DNA of 64,000 nucleotides from Isochrysis galbana (lineage: Eukaryota > Haptophyta > Isochrysidales > Isochrysidaceae): contig CM030939.1 of the NCBI GenBank assembly GCA_018136815.1, positions 3,403,419 through 3,467,418 on the forward strand, in the 5' to 3' direction. Made by a program: the position numbers and the translations under genes. This document shows, piece by piece, positions 51,201 to 62,201 of this stretch. How positions within the stretch are numbered: position 1 is the stretch's first letter; each line of letters begins with the position of its first letter. Under the pieces are notes generated by a model, which was given only the letters and a program-made list of their open reading frames with translations, searched no databases and was not told the origin of the DNA.

Positions 51201-53333
51201 GCTGGTGTAAGGAAGGCAACCGAGATGACTGCTGCAGACAATTTTGAAGCGGAAAAGATGGCCTTTGTCGAGAAGGCCGAGGCACAAAGAAAATCCGTCG
51301 ATCATGCTGCGGAAGCAGCCGTTGCTGAGGAAATGGCCGGTGCCGAAGGGGCTATGGAGAGGAAGGCCGTCGAGGAAGCCGCCACCAAGGAGGCCGCCGC
51401 TGAGGCTGCGAGGACGGTCGCCGCCGGGAAGGCCGCCGCCGAGAAAGCTGCCGAGAGGGCCGGGGTGGAGAAGGCCGCCACTGAGAGGCTTGCCGCCGAG
51501 AAAACAGAGACGGCGAGGAAGGCCGTTGCCGAGAAGACCGCTGCCGAGGAAGCCGATGCGGAGAGTAGGGCCTTCGAGGAGGCCGTCGCCAAGGCGGCTG
51601 CGGCCAACGTTGCACCGATGGCCGCTGCCGCCGAGAAGGCCAAGGAGGAGAGGAAGGCCGCCGAGGAGGCCACAGCCAAGGCGGCCGAGGCTGCGAGGAG
51701 GGCCGCTGCCGAGAATGCCGCCGCCGAGAAGGCCGAGGCTGATAGGAAGGCCGCCGCCGAGCAGGCCGCCGCCACCGAGAAGGCCGAGGCAGAGAGGATG
51801 GCAGCCGCCCAAAAGGTAGAGGCAGAGAGGAAGGCAGCCGCTGAGAAGCTTGCCGCCGAGAAGGCCGAGGCTGAGAGGAAGGTCGCCGCGGAGAAGGCCG
51901 CCGCCGAGGAGAAGGCCGCCGAGGAGAAGGCCTCCGCCGAGAAGGCCGAGGCGGAGAGGAAGGCCGAGGCGGAGAGGAACGCCGCCGCCGAGAAGGCCGC
52001 CGCCGAGAAGGCCGCCGCCGAGAAGGCCGCCGCCGAGAAGAAGGCCGCCGCCGAGCAGGCCGCCGCCACCGAGAAGGCCGAGGCAGAGAGGATGGCAGCC
52101 GCCCAAAAGGTAGAGGCAGAGAGGAAGGCAGCCGCTGAGAAGCTTGCCGCCGAGAAGGCCGAGGCTGAGAGGAAGGTCGCCGCGGAGAAGGCCGCCGCCG
52201 AGGAGAAGGCCGCCGCCGAGGAGAAGGCCGCCGCCGAGGAGAAGGCCGCCGCCGAGGAGAAGGCCGCCGCCGAGAAGGCCGAGGCGGATAGGAAGGCCGC
52301 CGAGAAGGCCGCCGCCGAGAAGGCCGCCGCCGAGAAGGCCGCCGCCGAGGAGGCCGCCGCCGAGGAGGCCGCCGCCCAGAAGGCCGCCGCCGAGAAGGCC
52401 GCCGCCGAGAAGGCCGAGGCGGATAAGAAGGCCGCCGCCGAGAAGGCCGCCGCCGCCGAGAAGGCCGCCGCCGCCGAGAAGGCCGCCGCCGCCGAGAAGG
52501 CCGCCGCCGCCGAGAAGGCCGCCGCCGCCGAGAAGGCCGCCGCCGCCGAGAAGGCCGCCGCCGCCGAGAAGGCCGCCGCCGCCGAGAAGGCCGAGGCGGA
52601 CAGGAAGGCCGCTGCCGAGGCTGCCGCCGAGAAGGCCGCTGCCACCGAGAAGGCCGCTGCCGCTGAGAAGGCCGCTGCCGCTGAGAAGGCCGCTGCCGTT
52701 GAGAAGGCCGAGGCGGAGAGGATGGCTGTCGCCGAGGAGAAGGCCGAGGCGGAGAGGGCGGTCGCCGCCAAGAGAGCCGCCGCCGAGAGGGACGAGGCGA
52801 AGGCGAAAGCCGCCGCCGAGAGCGCAGCCGCCGAGAAGGCCGAGGCGGAGAAAAGGGCCGCCGTTGAGAAGGCGGAGGGGAAGAGGAACGCCGCCACCGG
52901 GAAGGTTGCCGCTGAGAAGGCCGAGGCGGAGAGCGAGACCGCCGAGCAAGCCGCTGCTAAGGCGGCGAGAGAGGCCGCCGCTGAGAGAGCCGCCGCCGAG
53001 TTGGCCAAGGCAGAGACGAAGGCCGCCGCCAACAAAGCGGGGTCGGAGAGGAAGACCAACGACAAGGCTGACGCGGAGAAGAAGGCTACAAAGGCTGCTG
53101 CGAGGCAAGTGGCTACAAAGGCTGCTGCGAGACAAGTTACCGCACACAAGGCTGGTGTGGAGAAGGCCGCTGCAAAGAAGGCAACCGCGGAGAAGAAGGC
53201 TGCCCAAAAGGTCGCCGCCGAGAAGGCCGCCGCCGAGAAGGCCGCCGCCGAGAAGGCCGCCGCGGAAGGTGACTTGGAAGCCATGGCGCTCGAGGAGATC
53301 GATGATGACTTGCTCGACGAGGTAATGGGGTGA
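48252..53333 (+). CDS. Large membrane protein with acidic Tyr/Asp and Ala/Glu/Lys repeats, 1,693 residues
   Basis: Single exon. The start MGRLSPALRRRWAGSA was chosen because upstream frame is poly-C/GA translation. Residues about 30-560 are Ala/Leu-rich with roughly a dozen hydrophobic helices, for example LPVGLAAAALLLTL, LALVTLLAAAALGLALLL, AAGVVAGVLLAAISAALLL and VLALVFLAAAAASAPAIAL, so this part is a membrane domain of unknown fold. Residues 560-670 are a Ser/Thr/Ala linker, 670-800 a first charged helix (VAEARTVAEAEARATAEQAE), 820-930 tandem EYDDG/EYDDD units, and 1015-1675 tandem EKAAAEKAEAERKAA-type units predicted to form one very long charged helix. The tail DLEAMALEEIDDDLLDEVMG is acidic. 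I find no homologous family by eye; similarity to TolA-like helices is compositional. The frame has no stop despite heavy repeat turnover, which argues for selection. Confidence 0.75.
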   Translation: MGRLSPALRRRWAGSAAPGGLNLAPICRLRGGSAALPTEALLGAGLPVGLAAAALLLTLGRRRSSRPLPAPPTPAALGRLALVTLLAAAALGLALLLRENGFGALSSASCVGIGALVGASTYGLDTGAAGGVLALSLLLPTLFAIMGTPATAAARAAVTAAAPTAVASHRRNAPSGRGSPRPARRSPARPESQATVSPSAADAMMCRAGLSVSALAALPMGMAVSHALACIISPAIEGTRSVRRNADAMGTLLPLVAALASATSPAELALVVWLGSSLVFARAAAVAALGERWRAAGVVAGVLLAAISAALLLPTTAGCGVAGCAALAMVVAVSLPTPAALPDDAPYRRGPSVQAIAHYLLAAALGAAATLLAGGVGAGVTAAALACFCETTPHGASTMTVLAIALSLASPAQVLASPVMAASGAAAGAMLGCTTALTPRTVSEWLAALLCGGKGANAASATVLALVFLAAAAASAPAIALSSALATGWATHGACSIVVARGLPAGCIGEVKLALTLPVLGSLSMCVHGPRVCKAPVRHVPRAAAALATGALLLGSVAVALQNRAVAPGPMTLAAAEAEAGRAPTPLASADRYVSPPALAVPSFDAVAPVHSADATNANLMASAFDGVIAKGSADIGATDATTSHTTSSPQREPSEAVGVAKAEAAKVDDPAIEDARVMAKMRAAVAEARTVAEAEARATAEQAEEAEARAAAEEVAKVAAGEAEARTAEEAGARAVEQAEEDEARRSLEASAKTEADVRIDAAEQPRKRARREAVGKAQRWEADEPNRQTSSESDDWDSAMAQETSEGGRWKSDEAADNKNEEYDEEEYNDEEYDDKYDDEEYDDEDYDVGEYDDGEYDDGEYDDDEYDGEYDDGEYDDGEYDDGEYDGDEYDGEYDDEYAEEEYDDGDYDGDDYDGDDYEGEDDGNESGSKDSDDEGGIDGMREASGWTRHSRAKKNSDEEAAKTKVAMERAGTEKTTFESAGVRKATEMTAADNFEAEKMAFVEKAEAQRKSVDHAAEAAVAEEMAGAEGAMERKAVEEAATKEAAAEAARTVAAGKAAAEKAAERAGVEKAATERLAAEKTETARKAVAEKTAAEEADAESRAFEEAVAKAAAANVAPMAAAAEKAKEERKAAEEATAKAAEAARRAAAENAAAEKAEADRKAAAEQAAATEKAEAERMAAAQKVEAERKAAAEKLAAEKAEAERKVAAEKAAAEEKAAEEKASAEKAEAERKAEAERNAAAEKAAAEKAAAEKAAAEKKAAAEQAAATEKAEAERMAAAQKVEAERKAAAEKLAAEKAEAERKVAAEKAAAEEKAAAEEKAAAEEKAAAEEKAAAEKAEADRKAAEKAAAEKAAAEKAAAEEAAAEEAAAQKAAAEKAAAEKAEADKKAAAEKAAAAEKAAAAEKAAAAEKAAAAEKAAAAEKAAAAEKAAAAEKAAAAEKAEADRKAAAEAAAEKAAATEKAAAAEKAAAAEKAAAVEKAEAERMAVAEEKAEAERAVAAKRAAAERDEAKAKAAAESAAAEKAEAEKRAAVEKAEGKRNAATGKVAAEKAEAESETAEQAAAKAAREAAAERAAAELAKAETKAAANKAGSERKTNDKADAEKKATKAAARQVATKAAARQVTAHKAGVEKAAAKKATAEKKAAQKVAAEKAAAEKAAAEKAAAEGDLEAMALEEIDDDLLDEVMG
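50716..51035 (+). repeat. GAGTACGACGAC-type coding microsatellite
   Basis: About 25 units of GA(G/C)TA(C/T)GA(C/T)(G)..., encoding (E/D)Y(D)(D)G. Periods of 9, 12 and 15 bases mix, all multiples of three. Confidence 0.85.
51400..53275 (+). repeat. GCCGCCGCCGAGAAG coding repeat with a 294-bp duplication
   Basis: The dominant unit GAGAAGGCCGCCGCC (EKAAA) is arrayed through the region. At 52440-52590 an 18-base variant (EKAAAA) repeats about eight times. A segment of about 175 bp at 51747-51921 recurs, with the same synonymous codons, at 52041-52215, offset 294 bp (98 codons). This shows recent in-frame duplication. Confidence 0.85.
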
Positions 53334-53802
53334 TCTATGAAGCCACCAATTCCTTTTTGGGTGATATTGAGAGTGGTCGACGCTGCGCGCTTACAGTAGT
53401 AGTGTGGATAGCTTAAAGTAGATAATTAGACGGAAAGCAGAAAGCTTGAAAAAAACTCAATATTCTCGCCACACCTCGCGGCTCGTAGCCATAGCTCGGT
53501 CACTCGGGATCTTTAATAAAGATCTTTAATTTAGGCGCATATCAACCTACTTTTATAAGTGGCGGGCAATGGGGGCCTCGCGCCCCCTCACACCATCGCG
53601 GACACCCCCCGGGGTGGGCCCGTACAATCAACCCCAGCCCCTGCCCTTTGGCAGGGGCAGGGCACTCATCAATCTGGCCCACGCCCTTCGGGGGCGCGGC
53701 CCGCGAGCTGCACTCCCACGCCCGCGCTGGGCCTGGCCATCCCTTCCACCCAAAAAGGAGGAAACCCCAACAACGCACTCCCTCCCTCCCCCGCTCTCTC
53801 AG
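53334..53802 (-). mobile_element. Spacer with composite-repeat fragment
   Basis: After the large gene's stop there is AT-leaning sequence to 53545. From 53548, CTACTTTTATAAGTGG and GGGGCCTCGCGCCCCC match the inverted copy at 33565. The match fades by about 53650; the rest to 53802 is probably intron or captured sequence ahead of the b561 exon, ending CTCTCTCAG. Confidence 0.5.
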
Positions 53803-54617
53803 GGAAGCGGGCTTGCGGTGGCCGCCGCCGGCGTCGCGCTCGCCGTCGCGTCGGTGCCCCGAGGGCGCCACTTCTCGCACCCACATCACACGCTCGGGAT
53901 CGTCGCCTTCGCCCTCGCCCCTCGCCCTGCTGCAGCCGCTCAACGCGCTCGTGCGCGGCACGCCCGCCGCCCGCACCACACGCCGCGCCGTGTGGCGGGT
54001 CGCGCACAAGGGGACGGGCTACGCCGTGCTCGGCGTGGGCGTCTACCAGGTAGGCCTAGGTAGAAATATGTAGTTTTTCTTGCCCAAATATGTAGTAAAA
54101 ATATGTCGAAATATGTAGGAAATCCGCCCAAATATGTAGAAAATATGTAGTGAAACAATTAAACAATGTGCGGTCCCGCTCTCGCTCTCGCTCTCCCTCT
54201 CCCTCTCCCTCGCCGCTCGCTCTCTCTCGCTCTCGCTCTCGCTCTCTCGCTCTCCCTCTCCCTCTCCCTCTCTTTCGCTCCCCCTCTCGCCCCGCGCGCT
54301 CTCGCGAACTCCCACTTGCGCCCCCCCCCCCGGCGTAACGTCCATAGTTAGTATGTAAACCCCCTCCGTACGCCATGTACGCGCCCAAATATGCAGTAAA
54401 TATGTGAACCATGCACAAATATGTGATCGATATGTAATCCGGAAATTTTGACCCAAATATGTAGTTCAATATGTCACATATTTCTACCTAGGCCTACTAC
54501 CAGGCCCTCTCGGGGCGCGCCCTCATGCCGAGCCAAGGCGACGCCGTTCTCGTCGCGTACGTGGTGCTCCTGGTCCTCTCCTTCGGGGTGCTCGCGGGGG
54601 GGCTCATGGTAGGGTGA
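53803..54617 (+). pseudogene. Cytochrome b561-domain gene fragment carrying an introner
   Basis: Exon 53803-54049, intron 54050-54503, exon 54504-54617. The frame encodes a membrane helix SGLAVAAAGVALAVAS, then HPHHTLGIVAFALA, LLQPLNAL, WRVAHKGTGYAVLGVGVYQ, and after splicing ALSGRALMPSQGDAVLVAYV to a TGA stop. Cytochrome b561 proteins are transmembrane haem electron carriers; HHTLG and AHKG hold two haem-ligand His positions. Relative to the copy at 28108-28393, seven bases (CCTCGCC) are duplicated after GCCCTCGCC near 53920, shifting the frame, so this copy looks dead although its 3' exon is intact and the splice is precise. No upstream exon is found. Confidence 0.7.
54050..54497. mobile_element. 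Introner: inserted element with terminal inverted repeats acting as an intron
   Basis: 448 bp. Both ends carry the same 22-bp inverted repeat beginning GTAGGCCTAGGTAGAAATAT. The 6-bp target TACCAG is present on both sides (54044-54049 and 54498-54503). The paralogue at 28 kb has TACCAG once, uninterrupted. The left repeat starts with GT and supplies the donor; the right target copy supplies the AG acceptor, so splicing 54050-54503 restores GTC TAC CAG GCC. The interior has several CCCAAATATGTAG-type subterminal motifs and a CT-rich centre (54175-54300). No ORF is present. Confidence 0.9.
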
Positions 54618-54922
54618 GAGTCCCACGGGAGGGGAAGAAACCCTGAGGGAAAGGAGACCAAATGAAGGCAAGCCGCCTAGGTCGGTCCGCCTCGATGGGT
54701 TTTCCCTCATTTTAACCTGACGGGGGTTAGAATGGGAGCCGGGGGCCTGCGAGGGGGGAGATGTGGAGGGGTGCATAGGTGTATGTATCTGAGACAGCAA
54801 CATGCGTCGAGGCGTACGGGCAGGTGCGCTAAGGGTTGTCGTGTTAGTACCAGGGCTAGTGAGAGTAGTGGTACTAATGCTCAGTTATATTATTATTATT
54901 ATTTAATTTAGGCTATATCTAT
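54618..54922. other. Intergenic, repeat tail
   Basis: The first 100 bp after the stop still resemble the 28-kb copy (CCAAATGAAGGCAA). Then comes GTTAGTACCAGGGCTAGTGA, then AGTGGTACTAATGCTCAGTT and a (TTA)n tract, resembling 30028-30090 inverted and 57600-57690. Confidence 0.45.
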
Positions 54923-56793
<1,871 letters not shown>

Positions 56794-56857
56794 ATCTATA
56801 TACTTGGTTCTTGGTTGCCGATGGAGCGCGCCGCCACGCCCCTCTCCTAACCTGCCC

Positions 56858-57289
56858 GCAACTAAATTTATAGTTGGTCGCGATGGAGTGCGCCGGCGCG
56901 TCTCTCCTCTCCTTCGGGCCCCCGCCGAGGGCGGCCCCCCAACCCGGGCAGGTGAGGCTGGGGCATGGCCCTGGCCACCTCCACCTCCTGCCTCTCCCTC
57001 GCTGGCTCTCGCGCCCCTGCCGGTCGACAGGAGCTGGCTGGGATCAGGGGGGCCCAGGGGCCAGGGGGGAGGAGGGGTTGGTCAGAGCGACAAGCTGGCC
57101 AGGGCGGGCCAGGGCGTGCGATCTGTGCCCAGCTCGCTGGGAGAGTCTGGGCAGTCTGAGTGAGTCCCCCTTGCATGCCAAGAGGCAGCGCATGGGGATG
57201 GATGGTTCTCGCCCCCCATGAGGGGAGGCTCGAGAGAGTGGGGGGGGGGCGCGAGGCCCCCCTCCATGGCGACCAATCATAAGATTAGT
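56858..57289 (+). mobile_element. Composite repeat family, copy
   Basis: Starts AACTAAATTTATAGTTGG, TCGCGATGGAGTGCGCC and ends CCTCCATGGCGACCAATCAT, AAGATTAGTTG, the inverse of its start. It is closely similar to 21778-22356 but shorter, lacking the LINE-derived middle. Confidence 0.65.
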
Positions 57290-57907
57290 TGAGGGGAACG
57301 AGGTTGAAGGAGGGAAGTTAAGGGCGGTGTTAGTTAGTGACGGGAGGGCACCTGTGATTAGTAGGTGTGTAGCCCAGAATCTTCAGAGGTTTTGTTTTAG
57401 GCGATGGCGTGAGTCGGTACCGTAAGTGCGTAGTCCTTTGTAGGCTAGCAGTAGTAGCCTGAACTCTTCAGATTTGTGTGTGTGTGGTGTGTTAAGAGGG
57501 AGTATTATAGGGAGTTGGAGTTGGGGCGGGCGGGCGAGGGGGAGAGTTGAAGGGCGGCACGTTGGGCTTATTTATATCAGTGGCAGCATTAATCCAAGCG
57601 TACGCGTACGGGGGGCAAGTGTGCTAAGGTTTGTCGTGCTCAATGCACCAGGCTAGTGGCAGGCTCGCGGTACTACTACTAGCATTCATGGGCCATTGGT
57701 TTATAAACCCGAGTGCCCTGTCCCGTATAGGCAGTAGGCTGGAATCTTGCAAGATTTCCCCCCGCACTTCTTCAGCGTATGCGCTCTTGCGCGCACAAAC
57801 ATGCCACAAGTACGAAGGTCCAAGAAGGTGGAGAAATGTGTCACTAAATATTCCTCGAACGAATGGTCCAAGCGATGGCCGCTCAGCATCTCACGCGTAG
57901 TTCAGTC
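57290..57907 (+). mobile_element. Two LINE 3' tails in series
   Basis: 57300-57400 (AGGGCGGTGTTAG ... GTAGGTGTGTAGCCCAGAAT, CTTCAGAGGTTTTG) and 57420-57480 (GTAGTAGCCTGAACTCTTCA, then GATTTGTG and TG repeats) both match the LINE end at 12690-12782. 57540-57700 resembles 54800-54870. Nothing else is seen before the NIPA-like gene end. Confidence 0.6.
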
Positions 57908-60311
57908 TCAATCGCGGGGAAAGGAGTTGGCGGGCGTGGCGACACCATCGGCATCGGACGTACGAGCACCCAAGGATTCTGCCGCCGAGACGCCGCGTGG
58001 AGACGGAGCAATCGAGGGGACAGAATTTGTGCGACGAAGTGGCTCAGAAAATGTCAAGGATCTACATGGGCCAGGTCGTGCAAGAGATGTGCTAGCGGAG
58101 CGGTCGGGAGCGCCCCACATTGGTGGCGCTTGCGGGCCGCACAGATGCAACGATTTGTATGGGGATGAAGGCGATAGTGCTGCTATCGCAAGGCCCGTGT
58201 GCGATGGAAGGTTCTGTAACTGGCGCGCAAATGGAGAGGAGATGGACATCGCGACATTTGGAGACGGTGGGCCGCGCTCTGTGTCAGATGCCCTTCCTGA
58301 GTGGCCCCGTTCCCTCGTAGCCGAGGGCGCCGCTACAGGGGAGGCTACGAAGGAGGGAGACCTGGGCGTTCCATCTGAGGGAACGTGCGAGGCTTCGAGG
58401 AGCCTGGTAGACAACTCCTCTTTGGGCAGCTGCTGCGAGGGAAGAAAGCGAGGGGGTTATGCTCTCCTATTCGCAGGTCGACGTGCAAGAGCTAGGTAGC
58501 CAAGGAATGGGGGTCGTATACATTAGAGCACGCACGATCTAGCGAGCGCATATAGTGCAGCGGGAGATGGATGAGGTTACCTGTGGCGAAGCGGTGAGGA
58601 TCGCCAGGCCGAGGATGGCGCAGCTGACACCTGCGGCAAAAAAGCCGAGCTGTGTCGGCGACGCCTCATCGAATTCTCCAAAGACGATGCCCGCCGCCGC
58701 AGTTGTCATCAAGATGAGGAGAGACTGGTATGCTGGAACCGCGTAGCCCACCTATCATAAAAGGGGAGGGCAGTGGGGGCGGCAACTCAGACGCCGATGG
58801 CCGATCAGCGGCGGCAATGCTGAATTCAGACTGCATGACCCACCTTATGATGGAGGCTGTTTGGATACATGCTGCACCATGTGTGGGCTTGAGCGGGATG
58901 CAGCAGCACTCAGCCATGTGCACCGTAGTGATGGTGGAGAATTCAGGCACATATGGCTGCCCGGTGCGCGTAAGCAACAATGCACTTCAGGCATACCGTG
59001 GAGGTTGCAAGAGTGCCATTGAGCAACCAGAGCTGAAGAGGTGCCGAGCACGGAAGGACGCCGAGGGCGATCCATAGTGTTGGGTCACACCAACCGATCA
59101 GGGCGCCTGCCTTGATGGAGCTGATGACCGCCACAGAAATCTGCGGTGTGGGAGGGCAGCCAGGCGACATCAAGGTAGTGTCCACGTGGAGCTGAGGCGC
59201 AGACTCTCCTCTCTCGGCCCTTCGGGAAGCACTCGCCTGCTTGATCGCAACTTGCGTCACCATTCCGCAGCACGCAGATGCCAACGACGCAGCAAGAGTA
59301 GCGATGTCCGAGGTCGTATCGAAAGTGATCCCGGGAATCCTCTCTACAGCGAGCCAGCCAACAGTGTACGCGAACGAGGCTGTAATGAACCCTATCGAAG
59401 CCGGGGTCACCTTTGGCACTTCTGACGAGCCGTCCCCTGCAAAGGCGGTGGCGAACCGCTCATGCCCCGCTGCCAACAGAAAAGCTGTCGCCCAAAGTAG
59501 GGCCGGCGAGGGGGCACACGCACGCTACGTCCCGGTGTCGTGGGTGGGAGGGGATTGTGCATTGAAAGTGATGGAGCACGCCGCTTTCTCGTGGCACACA
59601 CCATGGGGCCCAAACATTGAGACCACGGTGACACCGATGAGCACAAGTAGAGTCGCAAACGCCCCCCGCGCCGAGGGGACCTCACGTTCAGTGAGCAGTC
59701 CCGTCGCCGCCAGCAGTGTCGAGAAGACGATCGTCAACCTACTCGCACACAAGCAAAGGATCGATGCCGTTGAGCTTCACCCACACACAAGTATGAGAGC
59801 AGCGAGTGCGGCCAAGCACGGCATCGGACCCGCACGTGACGCTGATGCTGCCTCTCTGCCGCCCTAGGCCTCAACATCTCACCCAGCGAACGGCGCTATG
59901 AGCGAGAGAGGCGTGATCCCGTACGCGAGGAGGTCAATCGCAGTGGCATTGATCACGAGCAGTAAGAAGCCAAGCCACCAGCGCCAGCGATCACAGAGGG
60001 GTAGTTCGGCCTCGTAGACGTCAGATGATAGCTTCATTAGCAGCATCCCCGCCGCCGAGGAGAAGCTACAACATGATACATGAGGTGGGAGAAGCGTTGG
60101 GCTGAGAATGCGGACCAACGGCCCATTTCTAAGCGGCACAAGGGAGGATGAAGGCGGATAAACGGCTGTGTACGAAATGTTGCGTCCACGTTTGCGTAGT
60201 GCTCTGTTGCGCCTCGCCATTGTCGCCTCCCTCTCCGTTTTTTTTGTGTGTGAGCGATGCGCACCACCCGCAGACAATCATGCCGATGCCCAAGACATAC
60301 ATCTCAACCAT
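57908..60311 (-). CDS. NIPA-like (DUF803, DMT superfamily) transporter, six exons
   Basis: Exons 60311-60268, 60065-59883, 59738-59602, 59484-58997, 58751-58581 and 58432-57908 join in phase to 515 residues; introns are 117-245 bp, GT-AG. The order of membrane helices fits the NIPA magnesium-transporter family: MYVLGIGMIVCG joined to FSSAAGMLLMKLSS, WWLGFLLLVINATAIDLLAY followed by GITPLSLIAPFAG, LTIVFSTLLAATGLLTEREV, IGVTVVSMFGPH, ASLASACCGMVTQVAIKQ, TLWIALGVLPCSAPLQLWLL, LATST joined to VGYAVPAYQSLLILMTTA, and a last helix CAILGLAILTASPQ. The 175-residue C-terminal tail is Ser/Pro-rich and cytoplasmic-looking. Substrate is inferred from the family only. The first exon may start farther upstream, since CTCTGCAG precedes LLVMVEM and would be an acceptor. 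Confidence 0.85.
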
Positions 60312-61343
60312 GACGAGGAGGACTGCAGAGTGTGCCGCGTCTCACTTCGTTGGGCGCGGAGCGCAAGCCCCACCCCTTCAGCGTCGCGACCCGGGCTGTG
60401 GAGCTTGCGGACTGAGTCGACACGTGGCCGGCGCACGCTGCTCTCTTTCCTTCTCTGCTCTCCCTGCCCTCCCTCCGCTCTGCCCGGCTCTCGCCCCCTT
60501 CCTTTCTCCCTCCCTCTCGTACTGCCGCTCTCTCCTCCCCCCCTCACCCACTCCCCACCCCACCTCAGCCCACCCCACCCTTTCTTTTTTCCCGCTATTC
60601 TCCCTCTCGCCGACGGTGCGCGCGAGGGGGACCGCGCGCGGGAAGACTGGGAGGGGAGGGGGGGGGGGGGGGCAGGGGGAGGGAGAGAGAGAGACCCGAA
60701 GGAAGATAAGGGAGAGAGAGAGCGAGGGAGAGGGTGTGCTCTTACACGGAAACCACGGGCATCCCTTGGGAGGAAAATATGGATGTGCCGGTTTGTACGG
60801 AGTAGGAGTACGAGTGTAGTACCCTTTATCCACCACTGCAAGAGAAGAGTCTTCCGCTGGCTCGGGGAGAAAGAGGCCCGAGACTAAAAGCAGTCTAAGG
60901 AGTCTAAGCCTTCGTCTCGTCGAGTCGCGTAGAAAGGTACGGAATAGGAACGCCGTTCATTCTGTGCACGGCCTCGTTGTGGAACGGGCTGTTCCTCTGA
61001 GTAAGTAGAGTTCCTGTTCGTTCCGTGGGACGTCGTCGGTGTAACGAAATCAGCAGCACATCGACTCGCGCAGAGTTTCATTTGTCAGCCGTCGAATCGT
61101 ACTCTTTGTGACGCGACCACCCTTTTCACACGTCACCGTCTCCGCTCTCAGCCGCTTGGTTGGACGACTTGGTCCCTGTCTGAAAGCTTTTGTTCTCATC
61201 TACTCTATCTTCTATACTCTAATATCGATGGCTCAGACCGCCTCCCGTCTTTTTCTTCACTTCTCGTCCACAGCGTGTGGGCAGCTAATAATTGTGTAGG
61301 CGGGGCGGGCGCGGCAGCGGCGGCGAGGGCAGCGCCTCCAGCA
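60312..61343. other. Spacer between divergent genes, pyrimidine/purine tracts
   Basis: Contains a C/T-rich block (60440-60605) and a G-run with GA-rich sequence (60650-60735). Frames of 150-240 codons here are low-complexity. 60880-61080 has a small minus frame without motif. Promoters of both flanking genes should lie here. Confidence 0.4.
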
Positions 61344-62201
61344 ATGGCACCGCACGAGATCGCGATCGACTGCGGCTCGGGCGGCACGCGCGTGTGGCAG
61401 AAAAAGGGCGGCGGTGGGGTGGAGAGACTGCAATGGCCCGGCGGTGGCAAAGCCCCTGTCCTCTCCCGCGCACTCCAGTCCGCCAGCGGCAGAGAGGAGT
61501 TTGCGGCCGCTGTATTGCAGCTGCCGAGCGCATCATTCATTGGCGCCACCGCAGGTCTCCGGCACGCGCTCCAGACGGGAAGAGTGAGTGAAGACGACGT
61601 GGAGGCATTCCGTGCGCTTCTCCCGCCAGGTACCCTCTTCGTCGTGCTCTCTCCGTTGGACGAGGCCAAGTATGAGCTCCGTGCTTTACGGCAGGTGCAT
61701 GCCGACCAATCAGTGGCAATGATCTCACTCGGCGGCAAATCGATGCAGCTGGGACGCGAGGATTCGCTCGTGTCGCTCCCCTTTGCTATGCATCTTGGCT
61801 ACGACCTCCTTCAGAAGGCGGGGCCTTCGTGGATCGACAACATCTCTGCAGCGAATCGGGCATACGAGGTGGCCACTGAGAGAGCGATCAGTGATCAGCA
61901 ACTTGAGCCAATCAGCGGCCTCGTTGTTGGCGTGACCGACGTCATGCACGTGGCTACGAGCCTCCAGCTAATAGATGGGCTGCCTATCTCGCGCGATGAA
62001 TTCTTGAAAGTCCTTGGGCTATGCGTAGACTCCTTCAGGAAGGACGGCCGCGCCAACCTCTCGCACCACGACTTCCATTTGCTAGCGCGATCTCTCGCAC
62101 TCCAAGCTGTGGTGGGAGCGCTACTAACCCCAGATGCTCAGCTCGTTTTCCCCTCGACAGCCGTGGTGACATGGACGGGAGGGTTTCTCTGCGCTGATTA
62201 G
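61344..62201 (+). CDS. GDA1/CD39-like nucleotide phosphatase, 285 residues
   Basis: The start MAPHEIAIDCGSGGTRVW places the first apyrase-type signature at the N-terminus: DCGSGGTR is the phosphate-binding loop of the actin/hexokinase-fold NTPases. The others follow in order: FIGATAGLRHA (second region), LSPLDEAKYELRAL (third, with the Glu at the usual catalytic position), and MISLGGKSMQLG (fourth, where the usual acidic DLGG start is SLGG). GDA1/CD39 enzymes split nucleoside tri- or diphosphates. At 285 residues it is short compared with 400-500 for typical members, and the C-terminal lobe is reduced. No membrane anchor is visible. The upstream frame to 61275 has an Ala-rich extension; an intron acceptor at TTGTGTAG (about 61300) is possible, so a 5' exon may be missing. 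Confidence 0.7.
   Translation: MAPHEIAIDCGSGGTRVWQKKGGGGVERLQWPGGGKAPVLSRALQSASGREEFAAAVLQLPSASFIGATAGLRHALQTGRVSEDDVEAFRALLPPGTLFVVLSPLDEAKYELRALRQVHADQSVAMISLGGKSMQLGREDSLVSLPFAMHLGYDLLQKAGPSWIDNISAANRAYEVATERAISDQQLEPISGLVVGVTDVMHVATSLQLIDGLPISRDEFLKVLGLCVDSFRKDGRANLSHHDFHLLARSLALQAVVGALLTPDAQLVFPSTAVVTWTGGFLCAD

Noticed and set aside
51198-53284. Two long minus-strand frames (660-670 codons) opposite the Ala/Glu/Lys repeat
   Set aside because: They are mirror translations of a GCC/GAG/AAG repeat that lacks stops in all frames; the plus frame has an extended non-repeat N-terminal domain and the natural end.
60148-60887. Plus frames of about 230 codons between the divergent genes
   Set aside because: Low-complexity C/T and G/A tracts; the first part overlaps the antisense of NIPA-like exons.
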